37,715 nucleotides of DNA from an uncultured Pseudomonadota bacterium (GTDB lineage: Bacteria; Pseudomonadota; Gammaproteobacteria; Enterobacterales; Succinivibrionaceae), in assembly GCA_900317945.1 (NCBI GenBank), contig ONIT01000013.1, forward strand, positions 1 through 37,715. The letters are read 5' to 3'. The notes under the pieces were generated by a model. That model was not told the DNA's origin. It searched no databases and saw only the letters and a list, made by a program, of their open reading frames with translations. Of the stretch, positions 7,925 to 17,870 are shown in pieces (the stretch's first letter is position 1; every line of letters starts with the position of its first letter). The translations under genes and the position numbers were made by a program.

Positions 7925-7944
7925 ATTGAAACAAAGCCTCACAA

Positions 7945-7978
7945 GAAAAAAAACCGGCAGGAATCCCTTCCAGCGGTT
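7945..7978 (-). promoter_or_regulatory. terminator-like attenuator hairpin just before nhaB
   Basis: On the minus strand AACCG and GGAA pair with TTCC and CGGTT, with small internal loops, and a run of eight or nine Ts follows. The T-run ends about 20 bases before the nhaB ATG, and the Shine-Dalgarno lies right after it. A terminator in this place would stop transcription before the gene unless the leader folds otherwise, as in riboswitch or attenuation control. Confidence 0.6.
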
Positions 7979-8365
7979 CTTTTGGGAAATAACACCGCTG
8001 TTCACGGCCGATCTGCGGAAGTGCTGATCGGGCGGGCTGTCTGCCCGGCTGCACGGCATGTTCCAACGTCCTGGGAGCTGGTGCGGGTGTGATCTGCGGA
8101 ACTGCAGGTTTTCCTCGCACCGGCGCTCAGCGGGCGGTTTTACTGATGCCGTACAGCCGGCAGGTCCTGCCTTGAGGTACCAGGGTCTGGAGCAGTTTCA
8201 CCAGGCTCTGACACCGGCAGGCACCCGCCGGATGATCAGGATCTGCATTAATGCCAGCTGTAAACAGTAACGCAACGCGGGTATTTTCTCATTTATTTAA
8301 AAGATCGCAAACGGCTTTATTGCTTTAGGGCAAAATCAGAACAAATTGTGATTTTCATCCAAATT
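7979..8365 (-). other. long gene-free leader/intergenic region upstream of nhaB
   Basis: About 390 bases separate the HD-domain gene from the nhaB attenuator. No ORF here has ribosome binding or family support. The distal part (8275-8365) is AT-rich and could hold the nhaB promoter and the end of the HD-gene transcript; an imperfect AAAATCA/TGATTTT repeat lies near 8333-8356. The proximal 200 bases are GC-rich with several short inverted repeats (for example around CCGGCAGG), as expected of a folded leader RNA. I could not match it to a known riboswitch by eye. Confidence 0.5.
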
Positions 8366-8872
8366 TCAGGGCTTTGGGCAGCCTGTTCCAGGGAATACTG
8401 CCCTCATGACTGCCCTGCCGGTTCTGGTCCTGAAATGCCGCTCATACATGAGCGCGGCCTCCGGCAGCGCCAGCCCCTGCTCGACGGCGTTCGCGATGCA
8501 GTCAGCCTCTATGAGGATCCTCCAGTCCATGCCGGAGACGCCCTCATAAGTATGGTGGTGCGAGACGAGAAAGACGATGCGCTCAACAAGATCAGGCGGA
8601 AGGCCGCTTCCGCGGAAGAACTCCACCGCCATGGCGCCGCCCCTCTCCTCCTGCAGGCGGGCATCGCACCTGCCGGTCTCCTTACGGAGCGACGGGCAGG
8701 CAATATCATGCACGACAGCCGCGTACTCAAGCGAAAGCTGCACTCTCTCCGGAAGGCCCTCGCTCATTCCTATGGCGTGCGCATAGCCCCACACCTTCAT
8801 GAAGTGCTCGTCGTCATGCGGCGTTCCGCCTCCTTCAAGGAGCAGCTTTACGATGGCATCGCTTACTGTCAT
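8366..8872 (-). CDS. HD-domain metal-dependent phosphohydrolase
   Basis: The 168-residue product has the HD-superfamily layout: a first histidine in HFMKVWGYAH (near residue 23), the paired HD in VVHDIA (55-56), a further histidine cluster SHHHTYEG (105-107), and a late aspartate in IEADCIANA (124). Such small soluble HD proteins hydrolyse nucleotides or other phosphoesters; the substrate is unknown. A GGAGG Shine-Dalgarno sits 5 bases before the ATG. It lies 210 bases downstream of sixA and about 440 bases upstream of nhaB on the same strand, so operon membership is doubtful. Confidence 0.85.
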   Translation of the reverse strand: MTVSDAIVKLLLEGGGTPHDDEHFMKVWGYAHAIGMSEGLPERVQLSLEYAAVVHDIACPSLRKETGRCDARLQEERGGAMAVEFFRGSGLPPDLVERIVFLVSHHHTYEGVSGMDWRILIEADCIANAVEQGLALPEAALMYERHFRTRTGRAVMRAVFPGTGCPKP

Positions 8873-9081
8873 AAAAACCTCCAGGCTGTGTCTGCCTCCG
8901 CAATTTTACAGCCATTGCGGCAGATGACGCCTTTGGGGCACTGGAGCTGTAAGGCACATGGAGAGATCGCGGACGGGATAGGGATGGATGAGACCGGGGC
9001 ACTGCCCGGACGGATATACCGCGCATCAGGCAATGCCCGCACGCGGCTTCATGAATTTCAGCCAGGAGGCTGAGCGGATGC

Positions 9082-9522
9082 TTAGTCCAGGGAGGATCTC
9101 TCTACGGAGAACGAGCCGTCCTCGCCCTTCTTAAGGACATATATGTCGGAATAGCCGAAGCCCTTGCAGGATCCTGCCCCGCAGAGCTCGTCAACCAGGA
9201 GCTCGACCAGGGGAAGGTGGCTTACGACAAGGGTGTTGCCGCTCAGATCCCTGAGCTCGTCCGCAACCTTTACCGGATCTCCGGAGGGCTTGAGCATTTC
9301 GGTGTAGATGATCTTTCCGTGCTTCATCGAATGGAAAGTCTCGTCCAGCGTCTCTCTTGCTCTCAGCTTGGTGCTGCAGTAAACATGATCAAAGACCGGG
9401 TTGTTGGTGAACATCTTCGCGAACTTTTCCCTGGCCTCAGCCCTACCTGCTGCAATCAGAGCACGGTCTCCGCTGCTCCCGGGCGTAGCCTGGGCCTCAC
9501 CGTGCCTCATTATTACCAGCAT
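9082..9522 (-). CDS. sixA: phosphohistidine phosphatase SixA
   Basis: The 146-residue product belongs to the histidine phosphatase (RHG) superfamily. MLVIMRHGEA opens the protein, with the catalytic histidine at residue 7. The second histidine is in NTLVVSHLPLVE, and STKLRARETLDE supplies the conserved arginine region. SixA of E. coli removes phosphate from histidines of phosphotransfer proteins. I chose the ATG at 9522 because AAGGAGA lies 6 bases before it and the RHG motif must be near the N-terminus; an earlier in-frame ATG at 9579 is rejected. A strong hairpin GGCCGGGC/GCCGGGCC at 9553-9573, followed by TTTGAAATTTT, lies in the leader about 30 bases before the start. Confidence 0.92.
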   Translation of the reverse strand: MLVIMRHGEAQATPGSSGDRALIAAGRAEAREKFAKMFTNNPVFDHVYCSTKLRARETLDETFHSMKHGKIIYTEMLKPSGDPVKVADELRDLSGNTLVVSHLPLVELLVDELCGAGSCKGFGYSDIYVLKKGEDGSFSVERSSLD

Positions 9523-9573
9523 CTGTGTCTCCTTCTCAGACAAAATTTCAAAGGCCCGGCAAAACGCCCGGCC

Positions 9574-9950
9574 AGACAAGACAGTCAGTCAGCCTGACTC
9601 AAATCCGGGGCAGAAGCCGCGCGGCAGCCCGCAGAATGGAAGGTCCGCCGCCGGCAGGCATAAAAAAACAAAAGTGTGAGAGCCCCAGCGGACAGTCACT
9701 GCATCAGCCTGTAAAATCCCTGCGCTGACCGGCCTCGGCCTTGACTTTCAGACGGGCTTTCCTGCATGCAGGCAGGCGTCAGCACAGCTCCGGAATCCTG
9801 GCATATTTTATCAAAAAACCGCCCTTAAAATTTTGAACATCTTCAAAACGCGGACAAAACACGGCAGTGACAGAACCGTTCCGGAGGCGCGCAAAGGCCT
9901 GCTGAAATAAGACATCAGTCAGAAAATCAGAGATCCGCAGGTGGTCAATA
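9574..9950. other. gene-free region between sixA and the MoxR operon
   Basis: Roughly 380 bases without a supportable gene. The left part is GC-rich with short inverted repeats. The right part (9805-9950) turns AT-rich and must contain upstream control sequences for the divergent sixA and moxR transcripts. I see no RNA gene or repeat family. Confidence 0.6.
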
Positions 9951-9951
9951 T

Positions 9952-9980
9952 TTCACTAATTGCGAAAATACGCATATAAT
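9952..9980 (+). promoter_or_regulatory. promoter of the MoxR-Bat operon
   Basis: TTCACT at 9952-9957, a 17-base spacer, and a perfect TATAAT at 9975-9980. The start near 9987 gives a GC-rich leader of about 170 bases, with a CCGCT/AGCGG hairpin at 10044-10058 and a T6 run at 10092-10097 after a GC-rich segment. Confidence 0.7.
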
Positions 9981-10160
9981 AGGCCGCATTTTAATACCAC
10001 CAAAATCCGACGGCCCTGCCGGCACGAGGCCAAAAAGCCCAGGCCGCTGGCGGAGCGGAGCTGGAACGGCAGCGCAGCCGCGGCGCCGGTGTTTTTTAAC
10101 TGAAATATCATTCAGAGGCATCCAACGGTGCCGCTCTGATGGAAATTTTCCGGATACGAG

Positions 10161-11113
<953 letters not shown>

Positions 11114-11117
<4 letters not shown>

Positions 11118-11980
11118 AGAGAATCGAGCTGTCGATCAAGGAGCTGATGAAGGCGCCTGTTACAGGCGTCCTGCTCCCTGCGTCGCGCACCAGGAACCAG
11201 CATTTCGGCTTCCACATGTCCTCGGCAAAGGGCAAGGGCATGGAGTTCTCCGAGGTGCGCCCCTACCTCCCCGGAGACGACGTGCGCCATATCGACTGGC
11301 GCATAACCGCGAAGACCGGAAAGCCCCATACCAAGCTGTTCCGCGAGGAGCGCGACAGGTGCGAGCACATCCTGCTCGATCTCTCGCCTGCCATGTACTT
11401 CGCCTCCCGCGGCCAGCTCAAGGCCAGGGCCGCCACGCTCATTGCGGCGTCCGCAGCCTGGACGGCCTTTGCCGCTAAGGACAAGGTCGGCTGCCACATC
11501 ATCATGCCTGACGAGCTTGAGAGCCTGCCTCCCTCCGGGACCAGGAAGGACATCCTCAGGGTCATCAACATGATGCACCGCTGCTATGAGACCGGCCTCC
11601 GCCGCGCGAGGACCAGGGTTACCCTGGAGTCGTCGCTCCGCTACCTCTGCCGCAGCATCAGGCCGGGAAGCGTCGTGCACATCATCAGCGACTTCTTCTC
11701 CATGAGCGACGCGGCTGCGCTGTGGCTCAAGCGCCTCAACAAGCTCCACATCGTCTACACCTACCAGGTGTTCGACCGGCTTGAGGTCGAGCTTGCCGGG
11801 CGCGGCTCGCTCCTCATCGACAACGGGGCAGAGATCGGCTACATCACCTCCGACGACAGCAAGTTCCGCCAGGACTATTCCCAGATAGGAATCCACCGCA
11901 TGCAGACCGTATCGTCCATGCTCAAGGGCTCCTCATCACGCTATTTCGGCATCGACGTCTCGAAAGGAGTTCCGGAGTGA
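11114..11980 (+). CDS. DUF58 domain protein of the MoxR-Bat operon
   Basis: The 288-residue soluble protein carries the DUF58 signature GDDVRHIDWRITAKTG at about residues 53-69, preceded by GKGMEFSEVRPY. This is followed by a divergent vWA-like half: ILLDLSPAMYF near 90, and later HIISDFFSM. DUF58 proteins accompany MoxR ATPases almost universally and are thought to be their adaptor or substrate. It overlaps moxR by 4 bases and its stop overlaps the GTG start of the next gene, so translation is probably coupled. Confidence 0.92.
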
Positions 11981-12435
11981 ACGGCATCGGAAACAGCCTC
12001 GGGCGCTCGCTCGAGCTCAAGGACATTGTTCTTACCTCAGCTCCTTCCGGAAATGAGTGGATCTGGTGGGCCGCAGGAGCGCTCGCCGCGGTGCTTGTCA
12101 TTGTGCAGCTGTTCCGCGCCGCGCCGTTCTCGCGCGCCCACCGTGAGCTCTCGAAAATCAGGAAAAGCAGCAATTTCCCCGCTGACATGAACTTCTGGCT
12201 GAAGAAGTACGCCATGATCTTCTTCGGCAGGGACTCCTGCGCCGGGCTTCAGGGCGCCGCCTGGCTTGAGTTCCTGGACATGAAGGGAGGAACGGACTTC
12301 AGTGACAGCCGGAAAATCTGGGATGAGATGCTCTACGGCGGAAGGATCATGACTGACCTGGAAAAACGCGAGCTCTACCGCGAGTGCCGCAGGTGGCTGA
12401 GGAGAATCAGAAGGAGAAAGCTATGGTATATCTGA
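11977..12435 (+). CDS. DUF4381-like single-pass membrane protein
   Basis: The 152-residue product starts at a GTG overlapping the previous stop (GTGA), with AAGGAG 9 bases upstream. It has one membrane span at about residues 29-47 (WWAAGALAAVLVIVQLF) and a basic, helical cytoplasmic tail ending RRWLRRIRRRK. Size, topology and position between DUF58 and BatA fit the DUF4381 family; sequence recognition alone is moderate. Its role in the Bat complex is not established. Confidence 0.8.
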   Translation: MNGIGNSLGRSLELKDIVLTSAPSGNEWIWWAAGALAAVLVIVQLFRAAPFSRAHRELSKIRKSSNFPADMNFWLKKYAMIFFGRDSCAGLQGAAWLEFLDMKGGTDFSDSRKIWDEMLYGGRIMTDLEKRELYRECRRWLRRIRRRKLWYI

Positions 12436-13367
12436 CCAATCCGGTCCTTCTCGCCCTCCTCGTCCTGCCGCTCGTCATCTACTACCTCCTCCAGTCCGGC
12501 AGGCGCAGCGAGACGCCCCTGCGCGTGCCTACCATACCGCTCCTCAAGAGGAAGGTGAGAAGGGGCTCCAGATCAGTGTTCATCGCGGCGTTCCTCACGT
12601 TCGCCGCGCTGGTCGTAGCCGCCGCAAGGCCGGTGCAGACTCTCCCCGAGCTGCAGGTCACGACCAGCGGCCACAATTTTGTTCTCGCTGTCGATCTCTC
12701 GGCGAGCATGACGCTCAGTGACATGAGGACAGACGACGGGAAGGAGATCTCCCGCATAGACGCGGTGAAGGCGGCGCTTGCGAGGTTCATCAGCCTGCGC
12801 CCCAATGACCGCATTGCCCTTGAGGCCTTCGGCGATCATGCCTACATGATGAGCCCGCTGACCTCAGACCATGAGCTGCTCCTGAATTTCGTGAAGGAGC
12901 TCGAGCCTGGCCTTGCGGGAGCGCTCTCCTCAACCGGCGAGGCCATCTCGCTCGGAACGTCGGTGCTCCGCAGGCAGGCCTCAGGCGGCAAGGGAGTCAT
13001 CGTCCTGGTCTCTGACGGGCGCGACACGGTCGGGGCCACCCCGCCCGCCGCGGCTGCCGGATTTGCGAAGTCCGGCGGAATAACCGTGCACACCATCGGC
13101 CTCGGCGCGGCAGACCAGCAGGAGAACGGCAACTCCCTTGACGAGGGCGACCTCAGGGACGCTGCCTACATTACAGGCGGAAAGTATTACCGCGCAACAA
13201 GCGCTGATCTGCTCTCGACCATCTACGGCAATATCAGCGCCGCTGAGGCGCAGGACAGCACTGACCATTACTACACCCCGACAGAGGAGCTCTACTGGAT
13301 CCCTCTTCTTGCCGCTCTTTTATTTGGCTTTCTGACAGCCGTACTCATCAGGTGGCATCATGGCTGA
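12423..13367 (+). CDS. batA: BatA, vWA-domain membrane protein
   Basis: The 314-residue product has membrane segments at about residues 5-22 and 52-70, a periplasmic vWA domain with the metal-ion-dependent adhesion motif DLSAS at 91-95, and a final span near 292-310. The ATG at 12423 is preceded by AGAAGGAGAAAG and is the expected start (MVYLTNP, with a hydrophobic segment at once). An in-frame ATG at 12384 lies deep inside the previous gene and lacks this. It overlaps the previous gene by 13 bases and batB by 8. BatA is an inner membrane component of the aerotolerance complex; the ligand of its vWA domain is unknown. Confidence 0.93.
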   Translation: MVYLTNPVLLALLVLPLVIYYLLQSGRRSETPLRVPTIPLLKRKVRRGSRSVFIAAFLTFAALVVAAARPVQTLPELQVTTSGHNFVLAVDLSASMTLSDMRTDDGKEISRIDAVKAALARFISLRPNDRIALEAFGDHAYMMSPLTSDHELLLNFVKELEPGLAGALSSTGEAISLGTSVLRRQASGGKGVIVLVSDGRDTVGATPPAAAAGFAKSGGITVHTIGLGAADQQENGNSLDEGDLRDAAYITGGKYYRATSADLLSTIYGNISAAEAQDSTDHYYTPTEELYWIPLLAALLFGFLTAVLIRWHHG

Positions 13368-14880
13368 TTTCGTGCTGACCAGGCCCTATTTCCTCCTCCT
13401 GCTGCTCCTGCCGCTGCTGATGAAGTTCATCAGGTTCAGCGGGCGCTACAGGAACCAGACCTTTGTAAAGCAGGAGATAATCGACTATTTTGCCGACGAG
13501 CGCGTCAGGAGGAAGAAGAAGCTCCGCGTGCTGTTCCTTATTCCCTGGATCATCGGCTGCATTGCCCTCTCCGGGCCGACCCTTGTCGACCGCGAGCATC
13601 CGGAGTACCGGAGCGGCGAGACCTGGGTCTGGGCCATCGATCTCTCGAACTCCATGCTCTCCGATGACGTGAAGCCCTCCCGCTACCTGCACGCGCGCTA
13701 CACGCTGACGAAGCTCCTCAGCGACACCCCTTCTGACATCAAGATCGGCATCGTGGTCTTCGCCGGCTCCGCCTACGTCCTGGTGCCGCCGACAGACGAC
13801 CACCAGGCCATCAGGAACTACCTCAAGGATCTTGAGCCGTCCGTCATGCCGGTTCAGGGCTCCAACCTCGCGTCGGCGCTCGAGGTGTCAAACAAGGTAC
13901 TCGACGGCATCTGCGGTAACGTGCTCTTCGTTACTGACGACGTGAAGGACGCCGATACCGCGGACTATATGGCGGCTCTCATCAACAACAGCTGCAACAG
14001 GTACTTCATGGACATCGTCGGGACGGTCTACGGCTCGCCCATGAAGAAGAGGAACGGGGAGCTCGTCAAGACCCCTGACGGCCGCGTCGCCCTCTCGAGC
14101 ACCAATTTCGACAACATCTCCGCCCTCTCCAAGGCCGCCGGCATGCCGGTCTACCACCAGGACAGCGAGGCGGACATCGCCTCGGTCTACCGCCACTCCG
14201 TAAAGGAGCAGGGAGCAGGCGCGAAGAACTACTTCAGGACGGCAGATCTCGGATACTACCTGATCTTCCCGCTGCTCATCCTGGCGGTCTTCTTCAAGAG
14301 GGGCATCATCCTCTCCGCCGCGGCAGCGCTGGGCGCGCTGCAGCTCCTCCTCTGCCCGGCTCCCGCCTTTGCCGGAAACAGCGAGGGCATGAAGTACTTC
14401 GAGGAGGGCAGGTTTGATCTTGCCGCGCGCGAGTTCACTGACGAGTTCTGGATCGGGAACTCCTACTACAAGGAGCAGCGCTACTACCAGGCCGTAGAGC
14501 ATTACGAGAAGGCCGGCAACTCGGTCGAGGTTCTCTACAACCTGGCGAACGCCTACGCGAAGACCGGGGATCTGGACAACGCCATGATGCTCTACCAGCA
14601 GGTGATCGAGCAGAACCCGCCGTTCAGGCTCGACGCCGAGTACAACCTTGACCTGGTGAAGGACGCACTTGAGGCCGAGAGGAAGCGCGACAGCGCGCGA
14701 AAGAGCGGCAGCGCTGACGCGGGGATTACGTCAGAGGAGGGCGTGATGACCAGCGATCTCACCTCCTGCGACAAGAACGGCGAGTGCGTTCCTGCGGAGC
14801 GCTCACCGTTCATCAGAAACCGTCTCGAGCTTCTCAGGCAGAGGAGCGGCATAACTACGGGGCCAGCTGAAAAATGGTAA
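13360..14880 (+). CDS. batB: BatB vWA protein fused to a BatC-like TPR domain
   Basis: The 506-residue product has two N-terminal membrane segments (about 8-22 and 56-72), a vWA domain with the MIDAS motif DLSNS at 94-98, then spans at about 290-310 and 316-335. The last is followed by a C-terminal TPR region (about 340-430: GMKYFEEGRFDLAAREF, QAVEHYEKAG, NLANAYAKTGDLDNAMMLYQ). In Bacteroides, BatB and the TPR protein BatC are separate; here they are one polypeptide. The tail from about 440 is polar and probably disordered. It overlaps batA by 8 bases and batD by 7. Confidence 0.93.
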   Translation: MADFVLTRPYFLLLLLLPLLMKFIRFSGRYRNQTFVKQEIIDYFADERVRRKKKLRVLFLIPWIIGCIALSGPTLVDREHPEYRSGETWVWAIDLSNSMLSDDVKPSRYLHARYTLTKLLSDTPSDIKIGIVVFAGSAYVLVPPTDDHQAIRNYLKDLEPSVMPVQGSNLASALEVSNKVLDGICGNVLFVTDDVKDADTADYMAALINNSCNRYFMDIVGTVYGSPMKKRNGELVKTPDGRVALSSTNFDNISALSKAAGMPVYHQDSEADIASVYRHSVKEQGAGAKNYFRTADLGYYLIFPLLILAVFFKRGIILSAAAALGALQLLLCPAPAFAGNSEGMKYFEEGRFDLAAREFTDEFWIGNSYYKEQRYYQAVEHYEKAGNSVEVLYNLANAYAKTGDLDNAMMLYQQVIEQNPPFRLDAEYNLDLVKDALEAERKRDSARKSGSADAGITSEEGVMTSDLTSCDKNGECVPAERSPFIRNRLELLRQRSGITTGPAEKW

Positions 14881-16442
14881 GGAACATTCTGCTTTTCATC
14901 GCTCTCGCCCTGCTGCTCTCCTTCAGGGCCTCGGCAGGAGTTGAGATCCATGTCGACCGCGAGAGGATACACGCGGGTGAGAGCTTCCAGCTCTTCATCC
15001 GCATCCCGGGAAACTACCAGGCCAAGGACCTTGACACGAGACCCCTAGGCAGGGACTTCTCCATCGGCAAGGTGGAGTTCGCCCGCCTCAAGGATGAAGG
15101 CAGGCAGTACTCCCAGTGGACCGTACCGCTTACCACCTCCCAGACCGGAAACCTCAAGATCCCGTTCATGAGGATAAGGAAGCGCGACGTCTCCCCGGAG
15201 ATGTACATCCGCGTCTACCGCCCCTCGCGCTTCGGCTCAAGGGACCTGCCGCGCCTCGTCACGGTAAAGATGTCCGGCTCCAAGTTCCTGACCGGGCAGT
15301 CCATCCTCTACCAGGCAACGGTCAGGCACTATCCCGGCGTTGACATAAGCACCATCTCTCCCCCGGACGCGCCGGGAGCGTCCGTCCACCAGATCGGGAC
15401 CGACGAGACCGGCGGCGTGCTTGACGGCGACACCTATATAACGACCACCAGGAGAAACTACTCAATCTCCTTCTCAAGGCCCGGCACCTACCGCATCACC
15501 GGCCCCGTGGCAACCGGCATGAGGGAGGGGGACGAGGGGCAGGTAAGCTTCGTGCAGAACTCGAACCCAGAGGCGGCCGAGGTCGTCATCTCGGAGCCCG
15601 CGGGAGCGGCGCCGGGGAGCTACCAGACCACGGCTGAGAGCGTGACTGCCGAGACCGTCTGGTACCCGAAGTCAGGAACCGTCGGCGTGGGCGAGCCCAT
15701 CATGGAGGAAATCACCATAACGGGAGAAGGCGTGTCCGCGAGGGATCTCCCGGTAATCTCCATGATCGAGTCGCCGGTATTCCAGACCTACAAGGACAGC
15801 TCGATGACCACTGAGGAGGTCCAGGGCGGGAAGATAGTCAGCCGGATCATGTACCGCTATATCTATATCCCCACCCGCCAGACCAGCTTCCGCTTCAGCA
15901 GCGAGCAGTTCGGCTGGTACGATCTCGGCGCAAAAACCGTGCACACCATTACCCTGCCCGCGCCTGACATCTCGATTACGGGAGACGGCACAGAGAGGAG
16001 CGACACTCTCGCCATCGACAGCAAATCGAAAGTCATCCTGAAGGCAGCGCTCGGCGTCGTCATCTTCCTCATCACGGTCTGCGTTGTCTACCTGCTCTGC
16101 CTCGAGAGGATAATCCCGGCCGACAGGATCGCCGCATACCTCCGCGACAGGAAGACCGTCCGGATCCTCAGGAAAAAGTTCAGCGACACCGATCCCAACA
16201 AAACCTACTCGCTCCTCCTTGCCTGGGCAAAAATCCGCTACGGCGGCCGCGTCTGCTGCCTCACGAAGCTCCCCGCCTACCCGGAGTGCAAAGAGGAGAT
16301 AGACTCGCTTCTCGGAGCGGTATTCGACAGGAAGCACCAGAAGGCATGGGACGGCAGCGCGCTCAGGAAAAAACTTCCTGTAATTACGAAAAAAATCAGG
16401 CCTGAGCAGAAAAAATACTATCTCAACCCCGGAGCATTTTAA
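14874..16442 (+). CDS. batD: BatD-like oxygen tolerance protein
   Basis: The 522-residue product has a signal peptide (residues 1-22), then a large periplasmic beta-rich region opening VEIHVDRERIHAGESFQLFI, typical of BatD with repeated immunoglobulin-like segments. One membrane span at about 385-408 and a cytoplasmic C-terminal domain of about 110 residues follow. Its ATG overlaps the batB stop by 7 bases. It is the last gene of the operon; I see no clear intrinsic terminator in the next 60 bases. In other bacteria BatD belongs to the complex linked to oxygen or envelope stress tolerance. Confidence 0.9.
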   Translation: MVRNILLFIALALLLSFRASAGVEIHVDRERIHAGESFQLFIRIPGNYQAKDLDTRPLGRDFSIGKVEFARLKDEGRQYSQWTVPLTTSQTGNLKIPFMRIRKRDVSPEMYIRVYRPSRFGSRDLPRLVTVKMSGSKFLTGQSILYQATVRHYPGVDISTISPPDAPGASVHQIGTDETGGVLDGDTYITTTRRNYSISFSRPGTYRITGPVATGMREGDEGQVSFVQNSNPEAAEVVISEPAGAAPGSYQTTAESVTAETVWYPKSGTVGVGEPIMEEITITGEGVSARDLPVISMIESPVFQTYKDSSMTTEEVQGGKIVSRIMYRYIYIPTRQTSFRFSSEQFGWYDLGAKTVHTITLPAPDISITGDGTERSDTLAIDSKSKVILKAALGVVIFLITVCVVYLLCLERIIPADRIAAYLRDRKTVRILRKKFSDTDPNKTYSLLLAWAKIRYGGRVCCLTKLPAYPECKEEIDSLLGAVFDRKHQKAWDGSALRKKLPVITKKIRPEQKKYYLNPGAF

Positions 16443-16500
16443 AATTTTGATGAAGTATGGAATTTTGCGGCAGAAGGCATGTTAGGGCCGCTTATTCTCA

Positions 16501-16509
16501 TGTTAGAAT
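16501..16509 (+). promoter_or_regulatory. extended -10 promoter of the EAL-HDOD gene
   Basis: TG-T-TAGAAT is an extended -10 element; no good -35 hexamer stands 17 bases upstream. The start near 16516 would give a leader of about 125 bases with a GGCGGA/TCCGCC hairpin around 16560-16577. Confidence 0.45.
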
Positions 16510-16640
16510 CTCCCGATAACAGGGGAAAGGGCACCCTGGTGTTCTTAAGTCTGCAGGCAGGCGGAATGACTCCGCCGCCAGGCAGAGGCCAGCAGCACCG
16601 CAGGGCCGTACTCAACAGGTTCTTATAAGGGGAACGCATT

Positions 16641-17870
16641 ATGTACTCATTTGTGGCAAGACAGCCGATCCTTGATACGAAGCAGAAGACGGTTGCGTAT
16701 GAACTGCTGTTCAGACAGGGACTTACCAATGCGTTCCCCAAGATCAGCTCTGAGCAGGCCACAACAACGCTCATTTCTGAGCAGTTCCTCAACCAGCCGC
16801 TTGAGTCCCTTGTAGGCGAGAGCCTTGCCTTCATCAACTTCCCCTATTCTATGCTGGTCGGCGGCGTTGCCAACTGCCTTCCTGCCGACAAGGTGGTCAT
16901 CGAGATCCTCGAGGACGCAACTCCTGATGACGTTCTGCTGAAGACCGTCAAGGAAATGAAGGGATCGCACTTCCGCCTGGCGCTTGATGACTTCGTCATG
17001 GGCAGCGAGTGGGAAAGGTTCCTGCCGTACATCGATGTCATCAAGTTCGACTTCAGGATCTCGAAGCACTCTGACATCGCTGACTACATTGCCGCACACA
17101 AGGATCAGTACCCCAAGCTACGCTACCTTGCCGAGAAGATCGAGACCAACGAGGAGTTCGAGGAGGCCATCAAGATGGGCTGCTCGCTCTTCCAGGGCTA
17201 CTTCTTCAGCCGTCCGGAAATCGTCAGGCAGAAGGCGCTCACCGACAACCAGGTGACTATTACCCAGCTCCTGAGCGAGGTCATCAGGGACGATATCGAC
17301 TACGACAAGATTGAGATGATCCTCAACCGCGACATCTCCCTCTCCTACAAGCTCCTGCGCTACGTGAACAACGTACGCTACGGCAAGTTCGATCCGATCA
17401 CCTCATTCCGCCATGCCGTGGTCTATCTCGGAAAGAAGGAGATGCGCCGCTTCATCTCCCTGGTCTACGCTACCTCTGTCGCAGACAACGGGAAGAGCGA
17501 CGAGCTCTCCAAGATGAGCCTCATCAGGGGCAAGTTCTGCGAGATGCTTGCCCAGAAGCGCCGCACCGTCGATCCGCAGAATGCCTTCCTCTGCGGGCTT
17601 TTCTCGCTGCTGGAGGCCATGCTGGACCGCCCGTTCCGCGAGATCCTGAGCCAGATCCCAATAGCTGATGAGATCAAGTCCGCTCTGATTGAGAAGAAGG
17701 GAGAGCTTGCCTTCTATATCGGACTTGTAATAGACTATGAGTCTCTTGACTGGCAGAGAGTCTCCCTCAGGGTGAAGAAGCTCGGCCTCTCAGAACAGGA
17801 AGCAATCAACCTTTATATTGAATCGACCAAGTGGTCCAACAAGATCCTCCTGGCCGATCCCTCGAAATGA
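16641..17870 (+). CDS. EAL-HDOD signalling protein (YuxH/CdgJ-like)
   Basis: The 409-residue product starts with an EAL domain (about residues 1-195): YELLFR in place of the EAL signature, INFPYSM, VIEILED, LALDDFVMG, VIKFDF, AEKIE and FQGYFFSRP. An HDOD domain follows (about 205-390), beginning ITQLLSEVI and including DISLSYKLLRYVN. Several catalytic-type residues remain (E of ELLFR, the DD pair, K of KFDF), but loop 6 after DDF is not the canonical GTG, so c-di-GMP hydrolysis is doubtful. Relatives such as Vibrio CdgJ influence motility. AAGGGGA precedes the ATG at 16641. Its stop overlaps the next gene's ATGA. Confidence 0.9.
   Translation: MYSFVARQPILDTKQKTVAYELLFRQGLTNAFPKISSEQATTTLISEQFLNQPLESLVGESLAFINFPYSMLVGGVANCLPADKVVIEILEDATPDDVLLKTVKEMKGSHFRLALDDFVMGSEWERFLPYIDVIKFDFRISKHSDIADYIAAHKDQYPKLRYLAEKIETNEEFEEAIKMGCSLFQGYFFSRPEIVRQKALTDNQVTITQLLSEVIRDDIDYDKIEMILNRDISLSYKLLRYVNNVRYGKFDPITSFRHAVVYLGKKEMRRFISLVYATSVADNGKSDELSKMSLIRGKFCEMLAQKRRTVDPQNAFLCGLFSLLEAMLDRPFREILSQIPIADEIKSALIEKKGELAFYIGLVIDYESLDWQRVSLRVKKLGLSEQEAINLYIESTKWSNKILLADPSK

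Noticed and set aside
8345..8370. CRP-type site near TTGTGATTTTCATCC
   Set aside because: Only one half-site matches; the second half is absent.
9553..9573. Full attenuator before sixA
   Set aside because: The hairpin is strong but the following TTTGAAATTTT is interrupted; kept only as a note in the sixA entry.
16516..16640. c-di-GMP riboswitch (GEMM) before the EAL-HDOD gene
   Set aside because: A GGCGGA/TCCGCC hairpin is present, but the conserved GEMM core bases are not.
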